Both the position numbers and the translations under genes were made by a program. Below, piece by piece: positions 36,007 through 48,441 of a DNA stretch of 64,000 nt (position 1 is the stretch's first letter; each line of letters opens with the position of its first letter). Source of the stretch: Neopestalotiopsis rosae (lineage: Eukaryota; Ascomycota; Sordariomycetes; Amphisphaeriales; Sporocadaceae). The stretch spans positions 4,712,001 through 4,776,000 of the forward strand of contig JALGAS010000006.1 in assembly GCA_023078685.1 (NCBI GenBank), written 5' to 3'. Below the pieces are notes generated by a model that saw nothing but the letters and a program-made list of their open reading frames with translations, searched no databases and was not told where the DNA came from.

Positions 36007-37803
36007 TTACAAGAATTGCCCCTCCGTGTTACCGTCACCCATACTCTTGCTGCCGCTACTGCCACTCTGAATGGCTCCGAGAATGCCATCAATATAGCTT
36101 GCACCACTCCACTTTTGGTGCGTCAAAACATCACACCCAAGCTCTTTTTCTCTTCTCTGTACGAGATTGACGTATGCTAGCATACCGTCGTTTTTGTATT
36201 CTTTGGCAAGCTCATTGGTGATGGTGGCGGTGCTGTGAAGGCCTGCCAGAGAAATGAGCTGCAACACAAAGCCTTCCTTCGCGATATCCCAAATAAACGA
36301 CTTTAGAGTCGCGTCCGTAAAGCCATGTGCCATCCAGTTGAATGAAGGAGATAGATTGTAGACGAGCCCCTTGTTGGGATACACTGCTCTGACCGCGCGG
36401 CCCAGCTTAGCTGCAACCTCGACTTGAGGATCGCCGGTTTCGACCCACAGCAAGTCTGCGTAAGGACCAAAGGCAATGGCTCGCTTGGTGGCAGCCTTCA
36501 TGCCCGCCCGAAAATGGTAAAATCCTTCACGCGTACGCGGGACGTCCCAGTCAAAGTGGATGGGCTCGCTGGCATACTGGTTGGCGAGTTCGCGACGCTT
36601 GCTTATGCCCATGTTGTTGTTGGACTCGACTTCTTTGGTATATGCGCTGACCTTGTCCTCTGCAACTCCCTGTGCGCGCAACTGCTCAACAGCAGCCTCA
36701 TCAAATGTAACAAGGCGTGTCTTTTTGACCCACTCAGCCTCAAATGCATCTATCTCGGGCCCTGGTGCGCCCGCGGCTTCCATGGCCTGCAGAGTTTCTG
36801 CCAAAGGCGCGATGCCTTGTTCTGCTACGCCCAGTATGAATTCGTGGTCGCGGACGTCGATGGCGCTGGAAATGAGCTTTCCGCTCTCGGAATCGGTACG
36901 AGCCAGCACGAGGTTCTCAGAGCCCATTACATCCCACTGGAATCGAGCTGCAAGGAGTCGATTGATATGCTCGCCGGTTGGCACTAGCACCTTACCAGCC
37001 AAATGACCACACTTTTTCCCGCCGTGCAGCTGATCTTCAAAGTGAACAGCCGCTGCTCCGTTCTCGGCGAACAGTTTCGCCAACTTCAGAACTGCGCTGA
37101 GCCCACCATGCCCAGTATCACCATCTGCAACGATCGGCCGGAAGTAGTCGACGTACGGGGTCTTTGCGCGCTCCTCGGACGTCAGTTTTCTGCGCAGATC
37201 CCACTGCTTCCGGTCGTGCATCGATTGCGCCTTGGCCATACGCTGGACCTGGTTTGGAACTGTGTTGTATGGGTAGTCACCAAAGTCGGGAGAGACTTCA
37301 TTGGTAGTGGTGAGAACAGATGAACAGGCCCAGCCAGAGAGATAAAGGACCTCTTGATGTGGTGCTTGCTGAGTCATTTGTACCGGATCGATGGCGCCCA
37401 TGGTATGAATTGGCTCGCCCTTGGCCAGCCGCTCCTGAACCAGGTTGAAGAGTTTCCTTGCCATGAGTGAACTTGGGTAGCTTTGTAGCTGCGAGCCGCG
37501 CTTCGAAACGACGTCCGCGGCGGTGTAAGGTCTCTTGATCCCCTCAAAACGGGGACTTGCCCACCAAGCCTCAACATCCTTGATTTGCTGTTCATATAGG
37601 GCGTCCTCTGCGGCACCGGCCTTTTCCGTTTCGGGGAGAAGTTGGAAGGAGTCGGAGGGAAGAGCAGTAGAGACGGGTGGGTTGACTTCGGACATTCTCG
37701 AAACCGTCGTCGTGAAGAATCGTGAACGTGAGCTGATGAAAGCAGTCGTGCGGAGCGGCACGGCCGAGCGGCGGGAGGCTCGGACAACTGCCCGGGAAAG
37801 CAT
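36007..37803 (-). CDS. mclA: Mitochondrial 2-methylisocitrate lyase
   Basis: Single-exon gene, 598 residues from the ATG at 37803; upstream in-frame codons belong to the leader. It belongs to the isocitrate lyase superfamily, with the catalytic signature KKCGH ([12 protein letters not shown], Cys265). An Arg/Ser-rich mitochondrial presequence ([20 protein letters not shown]) argues for the methylcitrate-cycle enzyme, which cleaves 2-methylisocitrate to pyruvate and succinate in mitochondria, rather than the peroxisomal/glyoxysomal glyoxylate-cycle isocitrate lyase. The C-terminus (TEGQFL) is not a peroxisomal SKL-type signal. The next gene, in divergent orientation, is a 2-methylcitrate synthase, which supports the assignment strongly. 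Long antisense frames inside are shadows of codon bias. Confidence 0.88.
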   Translation of the reverse strand: MLSRAVVRASRRSAVPLRTTAFISSRSRFFTTTVSRMSEVNPPVSTALPSDSFQLLPETEKAGAAEDALYEQQIKDVEAWWASPRFEGIKRPYTAADVVSKRGSQLQSYPSSLMARKLFNLVQERLAKGEPIHTMGAIDPVQMTQQAPHQEVLYLSGWACSSVLTTTNEVSPDFGDYPYNTVPNQVQRMAKAQSMHDRKQWDLRRKLTSEERAKTPYVDYFRPIVADGDTGHGGLSAVLKLAKLFAENGAAAVHFEDQLHGGKKCGHLAGKVLVPTGEHINRLLAARFQWDVMGSENLVLARTDSESGKLISSAIDVRDHEFILGVAEQGIAPLAETLQAMEAAGAPGPEIDAFEAEWVKKTRLVTFDEAAVEQLRAQGVAEDKVSAYTKEVESNNNMGISKRRELANQYASEPIHFDWDVPRTREGFYHFRAGMKAATKRAIAFGPYADLLWVETGDPQVEVAAKLGRAVRAVYPNKGLVYNLSPSFNWMAHGFTDATLKSFIWDIAKEGFVLQLISLAGLHSTATITNELAKEYKNDGMLAYVNLVQRREKELGCDVLTHQKWSGASYIDGILGAIQSGSSGSKSMGDGNTEGQFL

Positions 37804-38900
37804 GATGAGACGGTCACAAGTGAGGACGGCCCAAGGATATCCACGAATTTGATGTGCAAAAGGAAGCAAAGTTTTAAGTGGTGGTCCAAGAAGCAACACC
37901 GACGGGAGAAATTCGACTCTGAAGCTCGAGGTAGGCAGATGTCGTTGGCGGGGATCCTATGACGACGAAGCTTGGGACATGCCAGACAATATGGAGTATA
38001 CGCTGTGGCCGACACTGGGTTGGCTGGTAACTCCGCGGCGATTGCAGGGCAAGCAGTGGGCCAAGGAAAAGAGAGTATTCAGAGACCAGAGGTCGCGAAC
38101 AAGTGAAGAGTTGGACCGTGGTTATTTCCGGTAACCATTTGCCGATTGGAGTAACGGACTCGGCTTCAGACGTCAAAGTCCCCATACTTTTTATTGGGCA
38201 ATTGGGGCCGAGTGTATGGGGGAATGAGGGGAAATGTCCACTCAACCCGCCAAAGCCAACTACATTTAGGTACCGTTTAACGCTACGCAGCGCTAGAAAG
38301 TCCACCTGGGGGCACCTTTGCCTGGTTGGTATAAGTGATTTACTTCTGGTGCTATTGTCACAGACAGGTTCCAAGGTTGTTTACACAGGCTGTAGATAAA
38401 GTGACATGTCACTGACCAGATGATGAACCGCGGACCGCCTGGTGAAATGGCGGACAGGGGTCTAAAATCATTCCCATCAACCGAGTCTCTCCTCTCTCTC
38501 TCTCGGCGAGACGGTAAGACCTGCCACCAGACTGTCTGGCGGCTTCCCTCGGTTCATGCGGGGGAAACCATCATCGCTTGTGTCCCCCTCCCCCACATGC
38601 TTGCATGTCTCTGCGTTTACACGCCGAGCTTCAGTATGCAGCTAGATCAATATTTTGTTGGAAATCATCTGTCTTGCGCCGCCCTGCCCGGACTGTTGTT
38701 CTTCATCTGTAGATTTTCCACCCATCGTTCCTGAAGCCATTCATCTTGAGCTTGTTCTTCGAATTGTGTGAGAAGTCAATTGTAATTTCTTCGTATAGTT
38801 GCATACTTTGTACTATCCGTCAGCCTTCTGCTCACTGAGATTTGATATCCCCCTCCAATAGCCGAGGCCTACATACCTTGTCCGTTGCGCGGTAGAAGCC
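37804..38900. promoter_or_regulatory. Bidirectional upstream region of the methylcitrate-cycle gene pair
   Basis: 1097 bp between the start codons of mclA (minus) and mcsA (plus). It contains a CT microsatellite at about 38487-38503 and C-rich stretches near 38582-38597. Likely shared control by propionyl-CoA-generating carbon sources is inference. Confidence 0.5.
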
Positions 38901-40466
38901 ATGGCGATACATTTGCGAGCGGCCTCGCGGGCTGTCGGCGCCGTACGTGTAAGTACAGGAGCGATTGAATGGAACGGCTCTGTTATTAGGTCACTGCCAT
39001 GGACCCTTTCTTGTTCGTACACTAATAATTGTTTGCCATAGCCCCGAGTCGCCCATGTCGCCGCGATTCCCGTGACAAGATGTTACTCATCATCCTCCGA
39101 GCCCGACCTGAAAGAGACCTTGAAGGAGGTCATTCCAGCCAAGCGCGAGCTTCTCAAAAAGGTCAAAGCCATGGGCTCCAAGGTCGTTGGTGAGGTCAAG
39201 ATTGAAAATACAATTGGCGGTATGAGGTATGCCATTGATTTCCACCCTACTTTAGCACTTTACACAGCTCACATATGATACAGGGGCCTCAAGGCAATGG
39301 TTTGGGAAGGCTCCGTCCTGGATGCGGACGAGGGTATCCGATTCCATGGCCGGACGATAAAAGACTGTCAAAAGGAACTCCCCAAGGGCAAGACGGGCAC
39401 AGAAATGCTGCCTGAGGCCATGTTCTGGTTGCTACTTACCGGCAAAGTCCCGTCGGTCGGCCAGGTCAGACAGTTCTCGAGGGAACTTGCTGAGCAAGCT
39501 TCGCTTCCCGATTTTGTGAACAAGATGCTGGACAACTTTCCCAAGGACCTTCATCCCATGACACAATTTGCCATTGCCGTCAGCGCCCTCAACTATACTT
39601 CCAAGTTTGCAAAGGCATACGAGCGTGGTCTCAACAAGTCTGAATACTGGGAGCCCACCTTTGATGACTGCATCAGCCTCCTTGCCAAGCTTCCTACGAT
39701 AGCAGCCAAGATCTACCAAAACTCATATCGCAACGGAGGAGCTCTGCCTGCCGATGTGGATCTCGAGCAGGACTGGTCATACAACTTTGCTGCCATGCTT
39801 GGTAAGGGTGGCAAGGAGAATGAGAACTTCCAAGACCTGCTGAGACTATACTTGGCCCTCCACGGAGACCACGAGGGCGGCAACGTCTCGGCTCATGCCA
39901 CACATCTTGTAGGAAGTGCCCTCAGTGACCCTTTCCTGAGCTACAGTGCCGGCTTGCAAGGACTGGCAGGTCCCCTGCACGGCTTGGCTGCTCAAGAGGT
40001 CTTGCGATGGATCCTGCAGATGAAGGAGGCTATTCCTGATAACTATGGGGAGGCCGAGGTTCATGATTACCTATGGTCCACCCTCAACTCTGGCAGAGTC
40101 GTTCCAGGCTACGGTCATGCTGTCCTTCGCAAGCCCGACCCTCGTTTTGAGGCCTTGATGGATTATGCCGCGTCCCGCCCCGAGATTGCCAAAGACCCTG
40201 TCTTCCAACTCGTCAAGCTCAACAGTGAGGTCGCCCCAGAAGTGCTCAAGAAACATGGAAAGACCAAGAACCCCTACCCGAATGTTGACTCGAGCTCTGG
40301 CGTCTTGTTCCACCACTACGGTTTCCACGAGACCCTGTATTACACTGCAACTTTTGGCGTGAGCAGAGGTCTCGGTCCCTTGGCTCAGCTTATTTGGGAT
40401 CGTGCTCTGGGTCTGCCCATTGAGCGCCCAAAGAGCATCAACTTAGAGGGTCTGCTGAAGGCGTAG
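38901..40466 (+). CDS. mcsA: Mitochondrial 2-methylcitrate synthase
   Basis: Model join(38901..38948, 39042..39226, 39284..40466), 471 residues. Citrate-synthase fold; condenses propionyl-CoA with oxaloacetate to give 2-methylcitrate, the first step of propionate detoxification. The first exon encodes a basic presequence (MAIHLRAASRAVGAVR), continuing PRVAHVAAIPVTRCYSS. Conserved segments: EGSVLDADEGIRFHGR, EMLPEAMFWLLLTG, LHGDHEGGNVSAHATHLVGSA, GPLHGLA, GYGHAVLRKPDPRF and NVDSSSGVLFHHYGF, which include the catalytic His, His and Asp of citrate synthases. Both introns keep phase (AVR-PRV; GGMR-GLKAMV). Plain citrate synthase is the alternative, but the close divergent pairing with methylisocitrate lyase and the LDADEGIRFHG/HHYGF details favour methylcitrate synthase. 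Confidence 0.87.
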
Positions 40467-42101
40467 AAAATCCGAATTTGAGAATTTTGCATGACTTTAC
40501 CGGCGTTAGCGCTTTTCTCTTTCACGAAAGACTAGACTCGCTGCGGTCACTTATTTCTCTTAATTTAGCTAGTTTAAGAATACAGAAATCTATTTAGAAG
40601 TCATGATCACTCGTTCAGCTGTCCTATTCGCAAGTCATGATTGGGCCAGGCCTTGAATGGCAGGCTGGGCGATCTTCCGGGGTATTGTACCCTGCGCGGT
40701 ATTCCATCTTTGTCTAGCCGTAGCCACTTCATGTTCGTGGTCACAATGATGACTCACTGACACCGAGATCCAACCACGTGAGCCAGCACGGCTGAGTTCG
40801 CGCGGCCTACTACTTACTTGGTGCCTTTGCAATAAATTCCCGTAATAATCCAAAACCCGGAAACCCGTTGCGCGCGAGCGTATAATTGCACCCAGTAGTT
40901 AGTTTTCATTGCTAAATATGTAAGTTCAATATGCACGCATATACGACCTTGGCTCATATGAAGTGACATCGGCCGTTCCGGGTGGAACTTTGCGTATGCG
41001 CCCTTTCGGCGATGCCAGCTGATCAGCGTCAATGAGGCTAAATGGATATTTAGCCATGATTGGACGAATGAATATCAACACGAAATGCTGAGCGAGCTCA
41101 TCTGAGACCCTTCCGAATCACCAAGGCGTAGCCGGTCTTGATCATTGAGACTCCTGTAGTGTAGCCAAGAGCTGGAGACTAAATCTGTGTATGCCTACTT
41201 GGAACTGCATTGCTGGTTCACAGAAGTTGACAACAACAACAAGCAACCCTTATTGAATTACTAGGTAATCAAATACTGCTTGGAAACCTGGAAAATAGGC
41301 AAGGTCAATTGCAACGTGGCGACGATCATCAAGACGCCGCAATTCACACCTAGCTGAGCCACGCGCTCTCATTGTCATTTATGCTTAATTAACGGCAAGA
41401 CTGGAACGGGACAAAAATAGTAACACGCATAGTAAGGAAGGGTCGCGATCTAGATTTGACAATGTTTCTAGGCATATTATCTGCACGAAAGACAGGTCGT
41501 GCTGTCAACCGAAGGGAGGGGAACAGCTCGAGGTTGGCCGTCACCAACCACGATCCTAGAATCTGAGAAACCAGAGCGGCTCTCTTCCGCCTGGACGAGA
41601 ATTGAATAGCTTGTCGACGTGTTTCTCAGCCGCGTTCTATAATAAGAACGAAAGTCAATACAACTCAGTCTAGGCCTCAGAAGTTGTACACAAAGTGCCC
41701 TTGGCGTAATTTGTTTTCATCTAATGTTCGTCGAAAACAATATCTCGCAATATCGCGAAGGATTCAGTCGGAGCAAAGTTGTGGAGTCGGTGAGTAGAAG
41801 ACTGGAGGCCAGTACCATTAATCTATCTTCCAATATTGTGGAACAATAAAGCAGCAACCTTGGTTCTCGTGGCATCTACTGATTCTGGTTGTTCCCATTA
41901 CGAATCATCAACTCGACTTCTCTCGGAGTAAGTCACATGATGTTTGCAGAGGAAGCATGCAGTAGAATCAAGTATAAAAGCCGACTGCACCCTTCCATAT
42001 CAGACTGAGCAAATGTAGAGATACCAGTGCTCTAGATATCTCGCCAACGACACCAACGCCTCATTCTTTGGTCAAACACTCTTTGCAATCTTTCATACAA
42101 G
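40467..42101. other. Intergenic, upstream of DUF4360 gene
   Basis: 1.6 kb with only short frames. The last 130 bp form the DUF4360 promoter with a TATA box. No tRNA or repeat recognised. Confidence 0.45.
41973..41979 (+). promoter_or_regulatory. TATA box of the DUF4360 gene
   Basis: TATAAAA, 123 bp before the start codon, with a CT/AC-rich leader in between. Confidence 0.55.
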
Positions 42102-42911
42102 ATGAGGTTCTTTGCCGCTCTTTTCGTACCGACTCTCGTTGCTGCCAGCCCCCTCGGGGGTGTTGGAGGCACCAACGGCGATGTCCCGTCTCCCGATCAA
42201 ATCCAGATCGTCAGCACTTCTAACTCTGGCAATGGCTGTCCCCAGGGTACCGTGACTACTGATATTTCCCCGGACAGAACCGTGAGTAGCACCAGTTGCC
42301 TTTGAAAATGGTTACACTCTCTTGTGCTGTGCACAACGTGCTCCTGTGTTCGAGACTTTTCACGTAGCATACTACAGACTAAGCCTTCTTTAGGTCGTTA
42401 CTTTTGGTTTCGATGGTTTCCAGACATACATTGGCCCAGGCTTCACTGCTGCGGACAAGACCAAGAACTGCCAGCTGCACCTGAATCTGAAGTACCCCGG
42501 CGGATTCCAGTTCGCCATCGTTGAGTCAACCTATCACGGGTATGCTCAGCTCGACAAGGGAGTGACGGGTACCTTTTACTCCACCTACTTTTTCTCGCAA
42601 GATGCAGCAGCAACGGTATGTCCCGCAGCTAATCTGTGTCATGTGCATCAGCTGATCTTTGATAGACTACAACTCAAACATCCATCACTGGAGGAGGCAC
42701 CTGGGCTGATGGACAAGTATACACCAAGCAGGATCAGATCCCCACCACCTCGGTGATCTGGTCCCCTTGCGGACAAACGGGAATTCTCAACGTCAACAAC
42801 CGCATTGCGCTCACCAGCAGCAACAGTACTGCCTCCGGCCAAATCTCTGACGACGATGCTACTGTTGCCTTTACCCAGCAGCTGCACGTAAGCTGGCAAC
42901 CATGCAAGTAA
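42102..42911 (+). CDS. Secreted DUF4360 family protein
   Basis: Model join(42102..42281, 42394..42615, 42666..42911), 215 residues. Signal peptide [15 protein letters not shown]. The mature part matches the fungal DUF4360 pattern: GNGCPQGTV near the N-terminus, [66 protein letters not shown] and [11 protein letters not shown]. The four cysteines visible in these motifs, together with the one near the C-terminus, suggest disulphides. Function is unknown; the proteins are exported and often abundant in filamentous fungi. A GTAAGC occurs inside the last codons (after QLH), but reading straight through gives VSWQPCK and a stop, which resembles the family C-terminus, so I did not place an intron there. 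Confidence 0.88.
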
Positions 42912-43498
42912 TCGTGTCACATCAGAACACAAAGTCTTGCAGCGATGAGGAGACAGCTGGCTTGGGACGGGCGGCATTTTAGTAGTTCGGCATGGGGCAA
43001 ATTGCAGTGGAAGACGGACACTGATCTTTCTCTTTTCTTCATTTCACATACTCCTTCGGGACTATCTCTTTTGTCATATTATTTCAGCTGGGGAATAGCA
43101 TAACTCAATCAAGCCATCACATTACTCGAAAATGCCCACTTCTGCTGTGTAAATCATTAGTGCTCCCCAATCCGTAGATCGCTCAATTACCCGACTTCTC
43201 CGCATATCATGCAAAAGACATTGGCGTCAGCAGAGGAGCTTTCGAGGACCTGCGCATACTACTTGATGCAGTCTCCTCGCAGAGTCACATGCGGGGTCAA
43301 TCATACAAGGATCGGAATGCATATTCAGACCTCTCACGGGAATATTTTGCCGTCCATTAATTTATTAATATTGAACAGACCCTCTATGCTCTTATGGAGC
43401 TGACCTGCATATTGATGTGAAGCAAAATTTGAGTTCTCCTACCATTTGATTCTTCGATTGTACCAAGCTTTCTGGATACAGGCGCTCAGTATTCCATC
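42912..43498. other. Intergenic between DUF4360 and GMC genes
   Basis: 587 bp; no gene or repeat seen. Confidence 0.5.
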
Positions 43499-45471
43499 AT
43501 GACCGTCAACGGCAGCACACCTGAGTACGATTTTATTATATGCGGGTCAGTCATTTGCCATACCCTGACTTGATATGTCGCGGCTAAAGGGAAGCTAGAG
43601 GAGGAACCTCAGGCTGCGTGATTGCGGGAAGGCTTGCAGAATGTCGAGACGTGAGTATACTTGTCATTGAGGCTGGTCAGCACAATGAGGACCTGGAAAA
43701 TACCAAAATGGCGGGAGGGTAAGTCGCGGGCATTTGTACAAGTAATTGCAAATTTCGCCATGCTGAAACGTTGCAGATGGGCAAACCTTCTGGATAGAGA
43801 AACTGACTGGAACATCGTCTCCGAGAAAGGGAGCGGAATACTTGACCGGAAGGTGAAGCTCAGTCGCGGAAAATACCTTGGTGGGTGCTCTGGCTGTAAT
43901 GGGACATTGTGTATTCGTGGATCGAAACAGGACTTTGACGACTGGCAACTCGAGGGCTGGAGCGGTGAAGAGTTTTTCGCATACATGAAAAAGGTATACC
44001 ATCCATATCTCAGAGTCCTCAGGTGTCGTAAGACAAGACTAATTTCTCGGAAAGGCTGAAAACTTCCATGCCAAGCCCTGGTTCAAAACGGATACACAGC
44101 TACATGGATATGATGACCCACTGCATATGGAACCTCATGACTTGGCACCAATCTCGGAGCTTGTTCTAGAGTCCATGATCTCGTCTGGGCTGCCACGAGA
44201 TGATGATATGTTTTCTCATGGGACCAATCCGCATGGCTGCGGCCACGCACTCCGGACTGTGCACCAAGGAGTGCGTACAACGGGTGCAGACTTCATCACG
44301 AACGGCCAGGCAAAGCCGAACATTACGATATTAACCGAGACTCATGTGGACAAAGTCTTGTTCGAGCGTTCGACAGCAGGAGAGCTGCGTGCTACCGGTG
44401 TCAAAGTCATCCAGCCTGGGGGCGTGGCAGCTGAGATTCGCGCCAAAAGAGAGGTCATTGTCTGTGGAGGGGCCTACTGTAGTCCCACCATTCTCAATCG
44501 ATCTGGCCTGGGTCGCAAAGAAGACTTGGAGCGGCATGGGATTGAAGTCTTGGTTGATTTGCCTGGTGTGGGCCAAAATCTGATGGACCACGTCATTGCC
44601 TTCATGTTTTATGAGACTGAACAAGAAGGACTGACCAATGACCACTTGGTTTACCACGGCGATGCCGCTGCGACCTCGTACAAGCTGTGGAAAGATACCA
44701 AGACGGGGTTCTTATCCACCTTTCCTTTTGGCGTGTTTGCATTTGCGCGACTCGACGATCGTCTGAATGATTCTGATCTATGGAAATCCGCTCCCAGAAA
44801 ACCCGGCCGTGACCCAATGGGCCTGGCGCCATCACAGCCACACGTCGAGCTCTGGAATACTGAATGCTATGGAGGCCCAAAACAGTACGACCAATTCCCG
44901 ATCGACCAAAAGTATGCCTTCAGCATGGTTGCTGAGTTGTTCGCACCTCGATCTCGCGGACATGTCAAGTGAAAAGCGTTGATCCCCTCGAGACGCCTGA
45001 AGTGGACTGCGGTTATCTCACTGACCCCCTGGACCTCGAGGTCCTTGCGGAGGGCTGCCGGCTAGCCAACGAAGTGCTCATGAATGGTAGTGCGACAAAG
45101 AATATTGTCAAGGGATCATGGCCACCAGATTTGAATCATCATACATATACGACCCGAGAAGAATGGAAGCCTCACATTCTTCAGAATGCCACAACATGTA
45201 AGCATCTTCATGGGAATGATGGTATACAAATCACTGACTCGCGAAAGGCTACCATGCTTCTGGCACCTGCGCAATGGGTAAAGCAGATAATCCAGCCGCA
45301 GTTCTCGATGAGAAACTTCTCGTGCGAGGCGTAACCGGTCTGCGTGTAGCGGACTGTAGTGTGATGCCAGTACTCCATGGTGGCCATACGCAAATGCCAG
45401 CGTACGGGATTGGCGAGAAATGTGCGGATTTGATCAAGGCGCATTGGGAAGATCTGTTGAGGACCAAGTGA
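43499..45471 (+). pseudogene. GMC oxidoreductase with a one-base frameshift
   Basis: Exons 43499..43545, 43599..43718, 43777..43993, 44055..about 44968, about 44969..45197 and 45248..45471. FAD-dependent glucose-methanol-choline family (AA3-type), probably an alcohol or sugar oxidase/dehydrogenase; no signal peptide. Motifs: the FAD-binding segment YDFIICGGGTSGC built across the first splice, the GMC signature KLSRGKYLGGCSGCNGT, the second signature CGGAYCSPTILNRSGLG, and a C-terminus with YHASGTCAMG and the second catalytic His in GGHTQMPAYG. All four splices are in phase. At 44967-44972 the frame hits TGA after GHVK, while the family sequence continues one base out of phase (VKSVDPLETPEVDC). 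No intron of normal size can bridge this without losing a conserved segment. Either the gene is recently inactivated or the assembly lacks one base; everything else looks intact. Confidence 0.82.
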
Positions 45472-45569
45472 AATTGCATAGTAGCAACGCAAATTTAGGT
45501 ATGACTGGAATCATGGTCTTGCTGAGTATTTCGCCTTTTTCTTCTCTTTATCTTAAGCTGGCTATTTGT

Positions 45570-47546
45570 TCAGATCAACTCGAAAGTTGTCCAATTTTCC
45601 TTTGCACCAAAGTCGTCCTGAAGACTCTTAGCGGTTCTCGTGAAGAATAAATGTTTCAATAATCCCAATCTCTTATATGTCGCGACACTTTCTGACTCAC
45701 AAGTTTCTGGATTGACCTTTTCCAAAACCAGCGCTTGAAAACTTTCCGCACTCAAGCATATCATCGCAAGGAGGAACCTCCCTTCATCGCGCTCTAGGCA
45801 GCGCAGAAATTCCGACCTGTCCCATACATCAAGATGCAGGTCCCGACGGTCAAGACGTGGTAGCAGTAGTGCCAGCGGCTTGACTATAGACTTTAATCGC
45901 AATCTTACTGGACCGTTGCCGTCAGAAAGTGCCCGCTCCAGCTGCGCAATACGTATGGCAGAACCTCGGGACGCATCAAAGTCTATGCGCCCGTGGGAGG
46001 CCCAAGACCAAGAAGGGAATTGCTGGACTCCATTGGTATATCGTCCTGTCTCGGGTCGTCCAGAACTGGACCAAGCAAGACTCAGCGGCAATGACTCTTC
46101 CCATAGACCGGCCAGATACCTGGGTTTTGACTCGTAAGCCTCTTCAAGCGTCTTGACGAGAGAAGACACTGCAACGAGTCGGTCGGAATGGTAGGTCAGC
46201 TGAGCCGCGGTGTAATATTCAATAAAAGAAGTCCATCCATCGACCAGCTGTTCCTCACGAGATCGAGCTAGCCACGACTGAATCTTGTATTTCAAGCTGC
46301 TGTCGTCTGCGCCCTCCTGAGAATCTTCATCATGACCCTTGGGGTCCCACTCAGGGGCTTGCTGACGAGAACACTCCCAGGACACGAAGCGTCGTCCAAA
46401 GTGGATCATTCTCGTCGAGAACAATCGTTCCTGAACCACCCATCCGCGCCGTTGAAGCTTCGAATGCGTTATTTCAGCGGTATAGTAGGGTTTGGGTAGA
46501 TGGACTAGATATCGATGCGCTTTGCCTGTCTCATCTTCAATCAAAATGGTTGGATCCGCGATCGAGTACGTGGTTTTTGGCCTAGGGCCAAGAAAGCCCT
46601 CGTGACAGGTCAATGCACTCACGGCCGACAAGGTCACCAAGGCATTTCTGTAGTACGAACCAATCTTTTCAGCTTCAGTCCTCCAGTCGCCATCATTTCC
46701 CTGATGGGCTTGGATTATGCAGAGCGCATCAATCCAGACATAGCGAACGCCCATTTCCCTGGTCACGACGATGGCATCTTGCATCGTTTTAGGAATGATG
46801 CTCCATGGTATGCCGTATATAAATGAGGGAAGAGTACTCTCTGTTGTCCGGCAGGAATGCGACTTTACGCCCCACTGATAGCTGAGAGCGTTGTACGATC
46901 CTCGCTCCTTTGGCTGCGTTATGTGTATTTTGGGATCAGGCCAACTGCCAGTAGAAGTCCTGATGCCAACATCAATAGCTCGGGTTGGCAATTCGACTTG
47001 TTCCTCAAACGGAGAGGCTTTTGACTTGTTTGCACAACTATTGCACGTATCATGGGCGTCTGAACAGTGGGCGACCCAAGACTTAATCATAGAGACGAGG
47101 TCGGCAAAGTTGGGAACCAGGCCTGTGATGTTTCAGTCACTGACACTCTTTTTGGACCAAGAATGCTTACTGGAAGTGCTAATGTGCTCATTCGGTGGAT
47201 CATACAAGACCTCAAGTTCAGCGCTTCCTCGACCAGCGCAAATGACGTTCAAGCTCCCCAGGCGCGCCTGGGATGGATCATCTTGCCAGATTTTAGCGCT
47301 CAGACTTATCTGGGCGTTCTCTGCCGGTGGATCTGGAGTCTCGTAGACACTAAACTCGTACACAAGTGCTTGTTTGAGAAAGCGACAAAAGTTGCAACCT
47401 TGTTCAGCTGATGAGCAGAGCGCAGAATAGCTCGAGTGAGGGATTTCTGTTCGTGGTTCAGATATCGCGCGGGCCAGTGCATGACAGCAATCGGCGCAGG
47501 GCTCTGGGTCAAGCTGCTTCAGAACAAGCATGGCAAAGAGTCTCAC
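45570..47546 (-). CDS. HET-domain (heterokaryon incompatibility type) protein
   Basis: Model complement(join(45570..47122, 47171..47546)), 642 residues, with one 48-nt intron joining STS to LVPNFADLV in phase. The N-terminal part (to about residue 150) is Cys-rich (CADCCHALARAI, CNFCRFLKQAL). The HET domain follows, with its three usual blocks: YNALSYQWG, VRYVWIDALCIIQ...DWRTEAEKIGSYYRNALVTLSA, and RRGWVVQERLFSTRMIHFG. HET proteins of filamentous ascomycetes mediate non-self recognition and can trigger cell death on hyphal fusion, but most members are uncharacterised. No NACHT or repeat domain is attached. The start could also be the internal Met six codons in. It is tail-to-tail with the GMC pseudogene (98 bp) and divergent from the FAD monooxygenase. 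Confidence 0.88.
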
Positions 47547-48441
47547 TGGAAGATATGACAGGGCGATCTACTTTTTCTTCTCTTTACGGTTTCTACTCAG
47601 CGTTGTAGCATTTTCACGGCTAGCGAAGGACTAGCTGCTAACTACAGCAGGATTCTCCACCAAAAGCGAATCCTTCCATATCCCAGGAAGGAATCGTGCC
47701 GAGATTCGGGGCCTGAAGTCGTTGCATGGCGAAAGCAAGCTCGCGGTCATTTCCAAACAGTATGTCCTTCAGCGCCGAGAGCCTGTATCGCTGGGCTTTG
47801 CTTGACGAGCTTGGAGCGACCAGTATAGTCTTGGGAAGTTCTAGTCTAGTTGGCGCTTCATGAACTCGGCGAAATGAATTCGGCGCTTCGGCCCAGAAGA
47901 CGGTGCCGAAGTGATTGGAGGCACTGCCCGGCAGAGGAGAGCCGGCTGCAGAAACGCAGCTCTAGCAAGACGCCGGTGACTCACGCGGCCTGAAATTGAT
48001 GAAACTTGCTATTTCTGGTCAAAAGTCAAGGACGAAGGGCTTACCTCATCAATTAGGTCGCGAGCTTTCGACGCGGAACATTGTTGATTTTAAGCAAAGC
48101 ATCACAATCTGTTCAAGCTCTCGGCTCGCGACCGACTGGTTTCTGGTAACGAGCACAAACTTGGAGATTAGCGTTCCCTGCGGACGCTAAAGGCTCGCGC
48201 CGGCGCGGCTCCTCTTAGTGAACACATCCAGCCTTTAGGCACTCCACAGCAGCCTATTGGACTCGAGTTGAGCTGCTCACAACTCAGGTTCAATCAGTAT
48301 AAACATCTGCTCTTGACACTGCCATGCACAAGACGGAAACAGTTGCTCGATATCTGTTTTTCCGAAACCCATGCATACTTCTCTCCTGTCTACAATAGTA
48401 CATATATCAAAGTCTTTTTCAAGTTCTACAACTCCTCAATA
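47547..48441. promoter_or_regulatory. Divergent upstream region of HET and FAD-monooxygenase genes
   Basis: 895 bp between the two start codons. On the monooxygenase side an inverted CCAAT (ATTGG, 48256-48260) and a TATAAA (48298-48303) precede the ATG. No further gene is supported. Confidence 0.45.
48298..48303 (+). promoter_or_regulatory. TATA box of the FAD-monooxygenase gene
   Basis: TATAAA about 140 bp before the chosen ATG at 48442, with a reversed CCAAT about 38 bp further up. Confidence 0.4.

Noticed and set aside
42886..42911. Third intron of the DUF4360 gene at the GTAAGC after QLH
   Set aside because: Reading through gives VSWQPCK-stop, which fits the family C-terminus; splicing to a downstream AG gives an unrelated tail.
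44941..45020. An intron to bridge the GMC frameshift
   Set aside because: Any intron of normal fungal size here would delete the conserved DPLETPEVDC segment, and no good GT/AG pair is placed to restore the frame.
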